A stretch of 64,000 nucleotides of DNA from Hyphomicrobiales bacterium. GTDB taxonomy: Bacteria > Pseudomonadota > Alphaproteobacteria > Rhizobiales > Rhizobiaceae. The stretch is taken from contig UCCS01000108.1 in the NCBI GenBank assembly GCA_900470965.1, positions 1-64,000 on the forward strand, written 5' to 3'. The notes beneath the pieces are model-generated. The model was given only the letters and a program-made list of their open reading frames with translations. It ran no database searches and had not been told where the DNA came from. Shown in pieces: positions 55,825 to 64,000 of the stretch. Made by a program: the position numbers and the translations under genes. Positions within the stretch are counted from its first letter, which is position 1; each line of letters starts with the position of its first letter.

Positions 55825-56169
55825 TTAGACCTTGATCACATAATCCTTGCGAGTCGTTTCAACGACTTCCCAGGTTCCTTTAAAGCCTGGCCTGAGGATC
55901 ATCCGGTCGCCCGCCTTCATGTGAACCGGCTCACCGCCATCCTCGGTCACGATCGAATGGCCGGAGAGTAAGCTGAAATATTCCCACTCCTCATAGACGA
56001 TCCGCCACTTGCCAGGCGTTGCCTCCCAGATGCCGGAATAGAGGCCGCCCTCGGCCTCCTCCAAATTCCAGGTGCGGAATTGCGGATTGCCGGAAATGAT
56101 GCGCTCGGCGGCGGGAGCGCCGACTTCCGGTTCGACGCTGTCGATATCGAAGGAGATCATGTTTGCCAT
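55825..56169 (-). CDS. Small cupin protein (EutQ/Cupin_3-like)
   Basis: 114 residues, one cupin barrel: 'GLYSGIWEATPGKWRIVYEEWEYFSLLSGHSIVTEDGGEPVHMKAGDRMILRPGFKGTWEVVET' has the DUF861/EutQ pattern, in which metal His residues are largely replaced. Function unknown. Its start is 2 bp after the LysE-type gene, so they are probably one transcript. Confidence 0.8.
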   Translation of the reverse strand: MANMISFDIDSVEPEVGAPAAERIISGNPQFRTWNLEEAEGGLYSGIWEATPGKWRIVYEEWEYFSLLSGHSIVTEDGGEPVHMKAGDRMILRPGFKGTWEVVETTRKDYVIKV

Positions 56170-56171
56170 GG

Positions 56172-56792
56172 TTATCGCGCTGAGGTCAGAAGTTTCAGGC
56201 CGAAGCCCATGAAGATGACGCCGGCCGCGGCGTCAAGTGTTCTACGGCCGCGCGCATAGACGCCTGCAACGGCAGGGTTGCGCAATACTGTCAGCACGAA
56301 CGAGTACCAGAGCGAGGAGACCAGAACCATCGTGGCGACGGCAGCAGCACCCTGCATCCAGCTATGCTCGGCCGGCAGCGTCGCCAGCAAAGAGCGAGGC
56401 GACGAAGAAGGCCGATTTCGGATTGACGAGGTTGGTTGCGAGCCCCGAATAGAAAGCCTGCTTCGGGCCGATCCCTGCCCGCACGGCTTGCGGCTCTCCA
56501 CTGCCCGCCTTGTGCGCCAGGTGCTCCAGACGAGCTTTGCACCGAGGAAGCAGAGATAGAGCCCGCCGGCGACCTTCAGGAACAGATAGGCGAAAGGTGC
56601 GGCCGCAAAGAGTGCGCTGATGCCGAGCCAGCCGGCGAGCCCCCAGCAGAAGGTGCCTAGGATGACGCCAGCGATGACGGCCACCGCCGCGCCTCGCGAA
56701 CCCTCCAGCGCCGTCCGGACGACGATGAGGAAGTTCGGACCTGGCGTGATGGCGGCCACCGCCCAGATGGCGGCGACGGAAAGCAAAAACAT
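56172..56792 (-). CDS. LysE/RhtB amino-acid exporter with two compensating frameshifts
   Basis: 206 residues as read. The N-terminal half is clear LysE ('AAITPGPNFLIVVRTALEGSRGAAVAVIAGVILGTFCWGL', 'KVAGGLYLCFLGAKLV') and the C-terminal helices too. Between about 56386 and 56465 the family sequence is in another frame ('GPKQAFYSGLATNLVNPKSAFFVASLFAG'), so a base is missing near 56465 (CGAAG where CGGAAG restores the frame) and one is extra at 56386. The open frame survives, but ~27 residues, including the conserved 'NPK' loop, are scrambled. Either two sequencing errors or a damaged gene. Confidence 0.75.
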   Translation of the reverse strand: MFLLSVAAIWAVAAITPGPNFLIVVRTALEGSRGAAVAVIAGVILGTFCWGLAGWLGISALFAAAPFAYLFLKVAGGLYLCFLGAKLVWSTWRTRRAVESRKPCGQGSARSRLSIRGSQPTSSIRNRPSSSPRSLLATLPAEHSWMQGAAAVATMVLVSSLWYSFVLTVLRNPAVAGVYARGRRTLDAAAGVIFMGFGLKLLTSAR

Positions 56793-56979
56793 GAAGGCTT
56801 TTCCTCAGGTGTAGTCCGTCACATAGCTTTGACAGACTTCTCATTGAAATCAAACGATTTTAGGGATGATAACAGCCACCATGTCCGGCAATTTCCGCAA
56901 ATGATCGGCTTGGCCGCCTTCACGCCAAATCCGTCACCACCAATAAAAGATCGCTGCAATTACAGCGCCTCCGTGCCTC

Positions 56980-59829
56980 TCAGCCGGCTTGCGCGAGCGC
57001 CTGCGCGGCCGCACGAAGAGCGGGCGTGTCCCTTCCCTCCGTCAGCCGCTCATAAACGGGTCGAAGCAGCCCATCGGCTTCCTCAGTCCGCCCTTGCACC
57101 GTCCAGAGCCTTGCCAGATCAGTCGCCGCCCGGATTTCCCAGGCGCCAGCGCCTTGCCTGCGGCTCACGTCCAATGACAACGTGAAACAGGTCTCTGCAT
57201 CCATATGGCTCAGTCCTGGTGCAGCCAAAAGAATGCAGCCCCTCAGCCGCAGAAGCTCCGGAAGATAGGAATAGTAGCCCTTTTCCTCGATCAGTTGCTC
57301 GGTTTCCTCTACGAGTTCCCATGCTTCGGCAGATCGCCCGCCCGCCAGAAGGCCCATGATGAGAACGAAGTGGAACCGCACCGTGAAGAGTTCGAAGCGG
57401 GTGGCATGAAGATCCTCCAGCTGCTTACGCAGCGCCGTAACGCCGGCTTCGAAGTCCCCCCGCCGTATCGCGATCTCGGCTTTGTAGGCATGCCCCATGG
57501 AGAGATAAGGGCCGAAAGCCTGGGTCTCCGCTCTGGCGATGAAGGAAACCAGATGTTCCTCCGCCACGTCGAAATCGCCGATCCACAGAAGCGTCGCGAT
57601 CGAACTCAACGAGATCGCGAAGGAGACGGGATGGCGCATCGTCTCCGCATCCTTGAAGCATTGGCGGATCACCGCGCGAGCCCGGTCGGTATGGCCTTCC
57701 AGCCAGAGATTTGTCGACCAGCCTATCCTGGCCCAGGTGTAGTGATCGAAGCCGTAATGCATCTGCTTGCTGGCTGGCGAAAGAGCGGGCTCGACAACGG
57801 GTTTCAGCGTCGCATGTGCTTCAGCGAGGCGCCCGACCAGACAGTAAGAGAGGCCGAGAAGAGCCCTGGATAGCGTGGTCGCCGCAGGATCGCCTATTCG
57901 ATCGGCGATCTCGGTGCAGCGCTCGGCGTATTCCACGCATAGCCTGAACTCGCCGCTGCGCAGATGGAAGAAGTGGATCGGTCCCAGCAGTCTTGCGGCA
58001 TTGAGGTCGTCGCCGCGCGCTTCGGCTATCTCCAGACTCCTGTTCAGCGCGGCAGCCGACATCTCGTTGTGGCCTCTCATGAACATCATCGATACGCCGA
58101 AAGCCGCCTGGAGCTGCATCTCCTCGCTCGTGCCACGGGTGGCATCGTCCAGCGACTGGAGTGCGCGCTCCGTCCATCGTTGGCACTCCGGCAGCAAGCC
58201 CATCGCACGGAAGACAGGAGCAACGGAGGCGACAAGGCCGACCCCGAGCGATGTGTCGCCGTTCTCTCCAAAACACCATTCAAGTGCGCTGCGAACGTTA
58301 TCGACTGCATTGAAGTGCGGCGCTCGCTCCAAGGGGGTCGAGAGCGACGTCCACTCGCTGCCGTTCTGTTCGAACCAAAGGCGGCAATAGGCTGCGTGCC
58401 GCCTCGCCAGTTCCTGCCACTCGTCGTCCCTGCCGAGTTCGATCACGTAGGCGCGCGTGGTGTCGAGAAGCCGGTAACGCATCATGGCACCGATCGGGCG
58501 GGCGGCCACCATCGACTTTTCCACTAGATTGTCGATAGCCGCAAAAACCGAAGCACGATCGAGCGTGTCGTTCGTCACCACCTCCAAAGCAGCATCGAGT
58601 GGAAAATTTCCCACGAACACCGCGAGCCTGCGCAGCACCGCACGTTCGGTTTCGGACAGAAGCCCATAGCTCCAGTCGAGGGTGGCCTGCAGCGTTTGCT
58701 GGCGCGGCGGGGCTGTCCGCAAACCCTGCCACAGGTGTGTCAGCCTTTGATCGAGCAATGCTGCGGTCTGCTCCAAACCATAGGCCTCGACGCGTCTGGC
58801 GGCGAGTTCGATGGCCAGGGCGACCCCGTCGAGCTTTCGGCATATGTCGCAGACAATTGCGGCTTCGGCCTCGTTTCCGTCGAGTTGGGCACCGCTGGCT
58901 ATCGCACGTTCGACGAAAAGCTGCGCTGCCGGATATTGCTGAACGGCTGCGGACGGCGCTTCATTGACTTCCGGTGGTTATCCCAAAGCATCCAACCTGT
59001 AGATGCGCTCGCTGTCGATGCGTAGCGCCTCGCGGCTCGTCGCAATGATATGCACCTGTGGTGCGGCGTCCAGAATGGACGAAGCAATGGTGGCGACCGT
59101 TTCCACCAGGTGCTCACAGGTATCGAGGATCAGGAGAAGGCGTTTGTCCCTGAGAAACCGCATCACATCGGGTGTCGCGTCTTCGGCCTGGACCGGAAGT
59201 CCGAGCAGGGCAGCGATCGTCGTCGCAGCAAGTTTCGGATCGGCGACCACGCCGAGATCAACGAACAGCACGTGTCCGGCAAAAACCTCGGCGGCCTGAT
59301 GGGCTGCAGCAATCGCGACGGTCGTCTTTCCCACTCCGCCCGGGCCGACGATCGTGACAAGCCGGGAATCCGTCAGTTGCGCGCCCAGCTTCATGACATC
59401 GACGTCACGGCCGACCATTCGGGCGAGCCGTGGAGGAAGGTTCGCATGCGGAAACACGTCCTCGACGAGCGGGCTATCGCGATGATCGGGCAACACGGCG
59501 ACAGTGGGTGCGACGAAGCAGTAGCCCCTCCCCGCAATCGTGGTGATGTAGCGCGCGCCGTCCTGGCCATCGCCGAGGGCCTTGCGTAGCCCGGCCATAT
59601 GGAAGCGAAGGCTGCCTTCCTCGACGAGGGCGTCGGGCCAGACCCTGTCCATCAGCTGCTTCTTGCTGACGATTTCATTTGGGGATGTCACGAGCGCTAC
59701 AAGAATGTCGAGGGCACGTCCGCCCAGTTCCACAGGGACACCCTCCCTGCTTAGAAGCCTTTCGCCTACCGCCAGCTTGAACGGTCCGAAGCGAATTCCC
59801 TTGATATCCCCGACTGCTACGATCGCCAT
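56980..59829 (-). pseudogene. Winged-helix/NB-ARC ATPase/TPR regulator interrupted by a stop codon
   Basis: Intended product ~949 residues. Residues 1-110 are an OmpR-type winged helix ('FGPFKLAVGERLLSREGVPVELGGRALDILVALVTSPNEIVSKKQLMDRVW'). Then a STAND ATPase with Walker A 'VGPGGVGKTTVAIAAAH' and Walker B 'RLLLILDTCEHL'. Then a long helical/TPR-like region (from ~residue 370). A TAA at 58978-58980 breaks it after 'YRLDALG'. Beyond the stop the frame continues without shift ('PPEVNEAPSAAVQQYPAAQLFVERAIASGAQLDGNEAEAA') and the domain is otherwise intact. Two partial proteins (283 and up to ~598 residues) could result. It is divergent from the epoxide hydrolase cluster, its likely target. Confidence 0.8.
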
Positions 59830-59944
59830 GGCTCATCCCTCTGGCCGACGTCTGTGCGCTGGCGGACATTAGTCCAGCACTTCGATCCGTGCCACTACCC
59901 GAAGGTATTGAAACGGGAGAAAAACAGTCGATGCGCGAATATCG

Positions 59945-59985
59945 GCTGTTGTTAACATGCTCCGCTTTCGTGTCCTGACAACAGC
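59945..59985. promoter_or_regulatory. Candidate operator between regulator and epoxide hydrolase
   Basis: GCTGTTGT (59945-59952) and its perfect inverse ACAACAGC (59978-59985), 25 bp apart, in the 251-bp divergent region. A second GTTGTTA/TAACAAC pair overlaps. Position suits the winged-helix protein, but binding is inference. Confidence 0.4.
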
Positions 59986-60080
59986 TAACAACGCATAACG
60001 GGCGCTTCTCGGCATACGGCAGTAGGTTTCGGTCAGCACAAACGTGCAACTGCAACATCCTGATCCCCGAGGAGAAAGCC

Positions 60081-61406
60081 ATGATCAAGACCGAAGTCGC
60101 TGATGCAATCGACCAGGACCGCCGCCGTTTTCTCGCCGCCGCCTCCCTGGGCGTGGCGGTTGCAAGTTCAGGCGCGCTTCTGCCTTCCCATCTGCTTGCT
60201 GCCACAGCCGATGAGGCGATCAAGCCATTCCACGTTCATTTTCCGAACGAAACCCTCAAAGACCTCCATCGCCGCGTCGCCGCCACACGCTGGCCGGATC
60301 GCGAGACGGTGAGCGACCACTCGCAGGGCGTTCAGCTCTCCACCATCAAGAAGCTCGCCGACCACTGGGCCAAGAACTACGATTGGCGCAAGGTCGAAGC
60401 GAAGCTCAACTCCTACCCGCAGTTCATCACGAAGATCGATGGGCTGGACATCCACTTCATCCATGTGAAGTCCAAGCACGAGAATGCGCTGCCGATCATC
60501 ATCACCCATGGCTGGCCGGGGTCGATCATCGAGCAGTTGAAGATCATCGGGCCACTGACCGATCCGACAGCGCATGGCGGCAGCGCCGAAGACGCCTTCC
60601 ATGTCGTCATTCCCTCGCTTCCCGGCTACGGTTTCTCCGGCAAGCCGACTGAGCCGGGCTGGAATCCGCCGCGCATCGCCAAGGCCTGGGCGGTGCTCAT
60701 GCAGCGTCTCGGTTACACGAAGTATGTCGCCCAAGGCGGTGACTGGGGCAATGCCGTCACCGAGCTGATGGCGGTGCAGGAACCGGCCGGCCTTCTCGGC
60801 ATCCACACCAACATGGCGGCCACCGTGCCTGCCGATATTGCCAAGCTGCTGTCGTCAGGCGCCCCGGCACCCGACAGCCTCTCGGCCGATGAAAAGCGCG
60901 CCTATGAGCAGCTCGACGATTTTTACAAGAACGGCCTCGGTTATGCGATCGAGATGAACAACCGGCCGCAGACGCTCTATGGCATCGTCGACTCCCCGAT
61001 CGGCCTTGCCGCCTGGATGCTCGATCATGACATCCGCAGCTATGACATGATCGCCCGCGTCTTCGACGGAAAACAGGAAGGGCTTTCGAAGGCCGATATC
61101 CTCGACAACGTCACGCTCTACTGGCTGACGAATACGGCAATTTCTTCCGCACGACTCTACTGGGACAATGCCCATTTCCCGTCCGGCGGTTTCTTCGATC
61201 CGCGCGGCATCAAGATACCGGTCGCCGTCAGTGCCTTCCCCGACGAGATTTACCAGGCTCCGAAGAGCTGGGCCGAGAGGGCCTATCCGCAGCTCATCTT
61301 CTACAGCCGCCCATCCAAGGGTGGCCACTTCGCAGCCTGGGAGCAGCCCATGTTCCTGACCGAAGATCTGCGCGCCGCGTTCAAGCCGCTTCGCAAATCG
61401 ATCTGA
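60081..61406 (+). CDS. Tat-exported epoxide hydrolase (alpha/beta hydrolase)
   Basis: 441 residues. Twin-arginine signal 'DRRRFLAAASLGVAVASSG' near the N-terminus. EHN domain (~45-155) then the alpha/beta core with 'HGWPGS' (oxyanion), nucleophile Asp in 'AQGGDWGNAV', and C-terminal His in 'KGGHFAAWEQP'. Hydrolyses epoxides to diols, here probably in the periplasm. GAGGAGA before ATG. First gene of a four-gene group with the same orientation. Confidence 0.9.
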   Translation: MIKTEVADAIDQDRRRFLAAASLGVAVASSGALLPSHLLAATADEAIKPFHVHFPNETLKDLHRRVAATRWPDRETVSDHSQGVQLSTIKKLADHWAKNYDWRKVEAKLNSYPQFITKIDGLDIHFIHVKSKHENALPIIITHGWPGSIIEQLKIIGPLTDPTAHGGSAEDAFHVVIPSLPGYGFSGKPTEPGWNPPRIAKAWAVLMQRLGYTKYVAQGGDWGNAVTELMAVQEPAGLLGIHTNMAATVPADIAKLLSSGAPAPDSLSADEKRAYEQLDDFYKNGLGYAIEMNNRPQTLYGIVDSPIGLAAWMLDHDIRSYDMIARVFDGKQEGLSKADILDNVTLYWLTNTAISSARLYWDNAHFPSGGFFDPRGIKIPVAVSAFPDEIYQAPKSWAERAYPQLIFYSRPSKGGHFAAWEQPMFLTEDLRAAFKPLRKSI

Positions 61407-61477
61407 CAACGGTGGCGGCGCGGTGTGCGCCGCCCGACACCGCGATCTCAACCCCTTATCGAAGAAGGAGACAGACA

Positions 61478-62023
61478 ATGCGCGACAATCAGATCGTCGA
61501 TTCCAGCTTCACCGCCATCATCAATGCGCCGATCGAGAAGATCGACATTCCCAACTGGTGCTTCACACTGCCGGAGAAGGAATATCAGTCCTGCTCGCCA
61601 GCCCATATCGCCGCCGGCTTTACGACCGCGCCTGACGGCACGCGCATGTCGATCAACGTCGAGACGATCGGCGGCAGCCTGATGGTCCAGCACTATGTCG
61701 AGACGCTCGGAGAGAAGGATCATCTGATCCTCGATTCAGACTCCGACGTCTTCACGCCGACCGGCCGCGTGACCATCCATGTGACCTGGGAATTGAGCGC
61801 CAAGGCAATCGACAAGGACCGCTGCGAGTTCACCAACCGCGTCCAGTCCTTCGCCACCGACGAAATGTTGGCGAACCTGGATCGGCAGGGCATCCCCTTC
61901 GAGGTGTTCCGCACGCAGCGCCAGCCGATGTCGATCGCCCATAACAAGGGTGAGACGCCGCTCTTTGCAGCGAGCATCGAGCGCTTTGCGCTTCGTAAGC
62001 AGTCATCGTCGAGAGCCGCCTAA
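61478..62023 (+). CDS. Conserved unknown protein (possible SRPBCC-like fold)
   Basis: 181 residues from the ATG at 61478 (GAAGGAG upstream). No signal peptide. It reads as a beta-rich lipid- or ligand-binding fold ('TFTPTGRVTIHVTWELSA'-like stretch, 'EFTNRVQSFATDEML'), but no motif is decisive. Lies between the epoxide hydrolase and the isochorismatase-type hydrolase with short gaps, so likely part of the same pathway. Confidence 0.6.
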   Translation: MRDNQIVDSSFTAIINAPIEKIDIPNWCFTLPEKEYQSCSPAHIAAGFTTAPDGTRMSINVETIGGSLMVQHYVETLGEKDHLILDSDSDVFTPTGRVTIHVTWELSAKAIDKDRCEFTNRVQSFATDEMLANLDRQGIPFEVFRTQRQPMSIAHNKGETPLFAASIERFALRKQSSSRAA

Positions 62024-62041
62024 GCGCCAAAGGAGGATGCG

Positions 62042-62689
62042 ATGACCGAACTCTCCTACGAACACGGCATTACCGGGCTTCTGGTGGTCGACCCGTATAA
62101 CGACTTCATTTCGGAAGGAGGCAAGATCTGGCCGCGTATACAGGCGGTCGCCGAGGCCAACAATTGCGTCCCGCACATGGAGCAGATCCTCAAGGCGGCA
62201 CGGCAGGTCAAACTCCCCGTCTTCTTCGCGATGCACCACCGCTTTCGCGAAGGCGACTATGAGAACTGGAAGTATATCGCCCCTATTCAGAAGCTGGCCT
62301 GGAAGCGCAAGACCTTCGAGTTCGGCACCTGGGGCGGAGAATTCAAGGCGGAGTTCGTTCCTGCTGCGGGCGAGGTCGTGGCATCGGAGCATTGGTGCTC
62401 CAGCGGCTTTGCCAACACCGACCTCGACAACCAGCTCAAAAGGCGGGGCATCCACAGACTGATCGTCATCGGCCTGATCGCGCATACCTGCATCGAGGCA
62501 ACGGTCCGCTTCGCAGCCGAGCTTGGATACGACGTGACGGTCGTGAAGGACGCGGTCGCCGACTATTCCGACGAGATGATGCATGCGGCGCTGGAAATCA
62601 ACATGCCGAACTACGCCAGCGCCATCGTGACGACCGAGCAAATCCTCGGAGCATTGGCGGCCATGCAGAACATGGCACCGGCGGCGTAA
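62042..62689 (+). CDS. Isochorismatase-type cysteine hydrolase
   Basis: 215 residues. Catalytic Asp in 'LLVVDPYNDFI', and the nucleophile Cys in 'GLIAHTCIEATVRFAAELGYDVTVVKDA'. Rossmann-like fold of isochorismatase/nicotinamidase relatives; reaction not predictable. GGAGG-type SD. Nineteen bp after the previous gene. Confidence 0.87.
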   Translation: MTELSYEHGITGLLVVDPYNDFISEGGKIWPRIQAVAEANNCVPHMEQILKAARQVKLPVFFAMHHRFREGDYENWKYIAPIQKLAWKRKTFEFGTWGGEFKAEFVPAAGEVVASEHWCSSGFANTDLDNQLKRRGIHRLIVIGLIAHTCIEATVRFAAELGYDVTVVKDAVADYSDEMMHAALEINMPNYASAIVTTEQILGALAAMQNMAPAA

Positions 62690-62723
62690 CCGGCCGTATC
62701 GAGAGCTGAAGGAGGTCGGCCGA

Positions 62724-62765
62724 ATGGCCGTCCTTGGCGCCCACGGCATTCGCCAGCGGTCATAG
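62724..62765 (+). other. 13-codon mini-ORF with strong ribosome binding site
   Basis: GAAGGAGGT then ATG and 13 codons (MAVLGAHGIRQRS). It may be a leader peptide for ohr or the 5' remnant of a lost gene; the strong SD favours a once real gene start. Confidence 0.3.
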
Positions 62766-62845
62766 ACGTCGCCCGACGCCTGACCGAAGAAGCATACACC
62801 CGCCCAACAGGGGCATCCGCAACGAAAGCAAAAAAGGAGTGCGTC

Positions 62846-63274
62846 ATGGACCAGAAAATGAACCCCAAAGTCCTCTACACCGCAAAGACACACGTCACCG
62901 GCGGTCGCGAACACGGTGTCGCCCGCAGTTCCGACGGGCGTCTCGATGTAAGGCTCGGCGTACCGGGCACGGCGCGCATCGGCACCAATCCCGAACAGCT
63001 CTTCGCAGCAGGCTGGTCGGCCTGCTTCGAGAGTGCCATCGGACTCATCGTGAAGAAGAAGCACATCACGCTCGGCGGTGACGTCACGATCGATGCCGAA
63101 GTCGATCTCAACCTGTCCGACACTGACGGCTACTCGCTGACCGCTCGCCTTAACGTCGGCATTCCAGGCGTAGAGCGCGACGTCGCCCAATCGCTGATCG
63201 ACGAGGCGCATCAGATTTGCCCGTACTCGAAGGCAACGCGCGGAAATATCGACGTCACGATCAAGCTGGTCTGA
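62846..63274 (+). CDS. ohr: Organic hydroperoxide resistance protein Ohr
   Basis: 142 residues, OsmC/Ohr family thiol peroxidase. The two catalytic Cys are in 'AAGWSACFESAI' and 'EAHQICPYSKATRGN' and the conserved Arg in 'LDVRLGVPG'. Reduces organic and lipid hydroperoxides with dihydrolipoamide. No ohrR nearby. AAAAGGAG before ATG. Confidence 0.92.
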   Translation: MDQKMNPKVLYTAKTHVTGGREHGVARSSDGRLDVRLGVPGTARIGTNPEQLFAAGWSACFESAIGLIVKKKHITLGGDVTIDAEVDLNLSDTDGYSLTARLNVGIPGVERDVAQSLIDEAHQICPYSKATRGNIDVTIKLV

Positions 63275-63362
63275 CGAGGCCGACGGGCCGCGACCGGTGC
63301 CAAGAAGGAGCGCCTGCAGTAACATCAGGCCTTCGTGATCGCGTTAACGCAGTCGCTCAACA

Positions 63363-63401
63363 AGGACAGTCTGGAAGCGGTCCACGCTTCCAGACTGTCC
63401 T
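63363..63401. terminator. 16-bp perfect hairpin after ohr
   Basis: AGGACAGTCTGGAAGC-GGTCCAC-GCTTCCAGACTGTCCT. No T tract but very stable. Placed between the convergent ohr and the DJ-1 remnant, so a bidirectional terminator or RNA 3' end is likely. Confidence 0.6.
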
Positions 63402-63467
63402 CCGAACAACTCGATTGCCCGCCTGCCACAACGTGATCGACGTACTGGCGCCGTCTACTTCATCGGC

Positions 63468-63635
63468 TTACGCCAGCTTTTTCAAGGCGGCGACCGGTTC
63501 CTTTGCCAGCGGTCTCGCCGAGGCAGGGTTCTGGCCGGTGATGAGGCGGCCATCAACGACGACATGGGGCTCCCAGTTGGCCACGGACGAGTACTGGGCA
63601 CCCTCGGCCGTTAAGGCGTCCTTGGCCCAGCCGGC
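63468..63635 (-). pseudogene. C-terminal remnant of a DJ-1/PfpI family gene
   Basis: About 55 codons: starts near 'WAKDALTAEGAQYSSVANWEP', continues 'HVVVDGRLITGQNPASARPLAKEPVAALKKLA', then TAA. This matches the last part of DJ-1/PfpI (type 1 glutamine amidotransferase-like) proteins. The rest of the gene is missing; three bases after it comes the stop of the oxidoreductase. It was probably cut by a deletion that brought the two ends together. Confidence 0.65.
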
Positions 63636-63638
63636 AGA

Positions 63639-64000
63639 TCAAAAGCCGATCAGAATCTTTCCGACAGTCTTGCCGCTTTCCTGCAGTTCATGCGCCTCGG
63701 CGATCTGATCCAGCACGAGCGTCACCGCGATCTTCGGAACGTAGGCTCCCGAAGCCGCGCAGGCAGAGACTTCCTCGGCCGCGTCCCGCATCGCTGGTTC
63801 CGGCATGGTGTAGACGTAGACGAAACGTAAAGCGAAGCCACCGAGCAGCGCGGGGAAGAAGGGGATCGAGAGCGTGGCTTGCGGCGACTCCGTGGAATAG
63901 GCCGAGACAACGCCGTCACGCGCGAGACAAGCGACTGCGGTGTCAATATTGGCGGTGATGTCCACGTCGACAATACGGTTGACGCCCCGGCCGTCGGTTG
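63639..64000 (-). CDS. NADPH:quinone oxidoreductase (MDR), 5' end outside the window
   Basis: The visible 120 codons are the C-terminal Rossmann and cap part ('DGRGVNRIVDVDITANIDTAVACLARDGVVSAYST', ending 'HELQESGKTVGKILIGF'). The frame is open to the window edge, so the gene continues upstream. Likely a reductase of quinones or aldehydes. Adjacent to the DJ-1 remnant. Confidence 0.8.
   Translation of the reverse strand, partial: TDGRGVNRIVDVDITANIDTAVACLARDGVVSAYSTESPQATLSIPFFPALLGGFALRFVYVYTMPEPAMRDAAEEVSACAASGAYVPKIAVTLVLDQIAEAHELQESGKTVGKILIGF

Overview
The window is a chromosomal segment of a fast-growing rhizobium (Alphaproteobacteria, Hyphomicrobiales, most like Rhizobium/Agrobacterium). 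The evidence is a GC-rich coding style, the order clpP-clpX-lon-hupB near a 14-gene nuo operon that continues into birA, rnj, mce and a DUF1467 gene, a short prolyl-tRNA synthetase, a GTTC-N7-GTTC type LexA box and a CTGTCAT-type Pho box. These are readings of the sequence; no database search was run.

Layout. 0-5.1 kb: a FemAB-like acetyltransferase with TPRs, an L,D-transpeptidase, and an HxlR regulator divergent from an MFS exporter. 5.2-8.9 kb: dnaE, preceded by an unlisted 28-codon membrane-protein gene whose promoter carries a perfect alphaproteobacterial LexA box between -35 and -10. 9-12.8 kb: DUF5680 gene, lolD, lolC/E, proS. 12.8-13.4 kb: a gene-free stretch with a likely trans-acting sRNA. 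13.4-32.9 kb: DUF1467, mce, rnj, birA and the complete complex I operon nuoA-N (all minus strand), with two extra genes: a 90-aa secreted protein between nuoD and nuoE, and a helix-hairpin-helix protein between nuoF and nuoG. 33.1-33.3 kb: two identical tRNA-Asp genes. 33.7-40.8 kb: accessory genes (cupin, aldo/keto reductase, quinone oxidoreductase with LysR regulator, large secreted phytase/esterase-like protein) and an FMN riboswitch controlling a RibN-type riboflavin transporter. 40.9-46.4 kb: hupB, lon, clpX, clpP. 46.8-49.4 kb: a membrane diguanylate cyclase and a cytochrome P450. 49.4-53.3 kb: pstSCAB with a Pho box and no phoU beside it. 53.5-56.8 kb: a GGDEF-EAL protein, a cupin, and a LysE exporter with two compensating frameshifts. 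57-64 kb: a large winged-helix/ATPase/TPR regulator broken by one in-frame stop, divergent from a cluster with Tat-exported epoxide hydrolase, a conserved unknown, a cysteine hydrolase and Ohr, then the remnant of a DJ-1/PfpI gene and a quinone oxidoreductase cut by the window edge.

How it fits together. The core encodes respiration (complex I), protein quality control (Lon, ClpXP), replication (DnaE), lipoprotein export (Lol) and RNA decay (RNase J). Most genes in the core are tightly coupled (TGATG stop/start overlaps). Regulatory signals that can be read directly are an SOS operator, an FMN riboswitch, a Pho box, a heat-shock-like promoter before lon, a sigma70-like promoter before clpP and several intrinsic terminators. 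The most novel item is the SOS-controlled 28-residue membrane peptide next to dnaE. It resembles Caulobacter SidA in size, topology and control, and may be a DNA-damage cell-division inhibitor.
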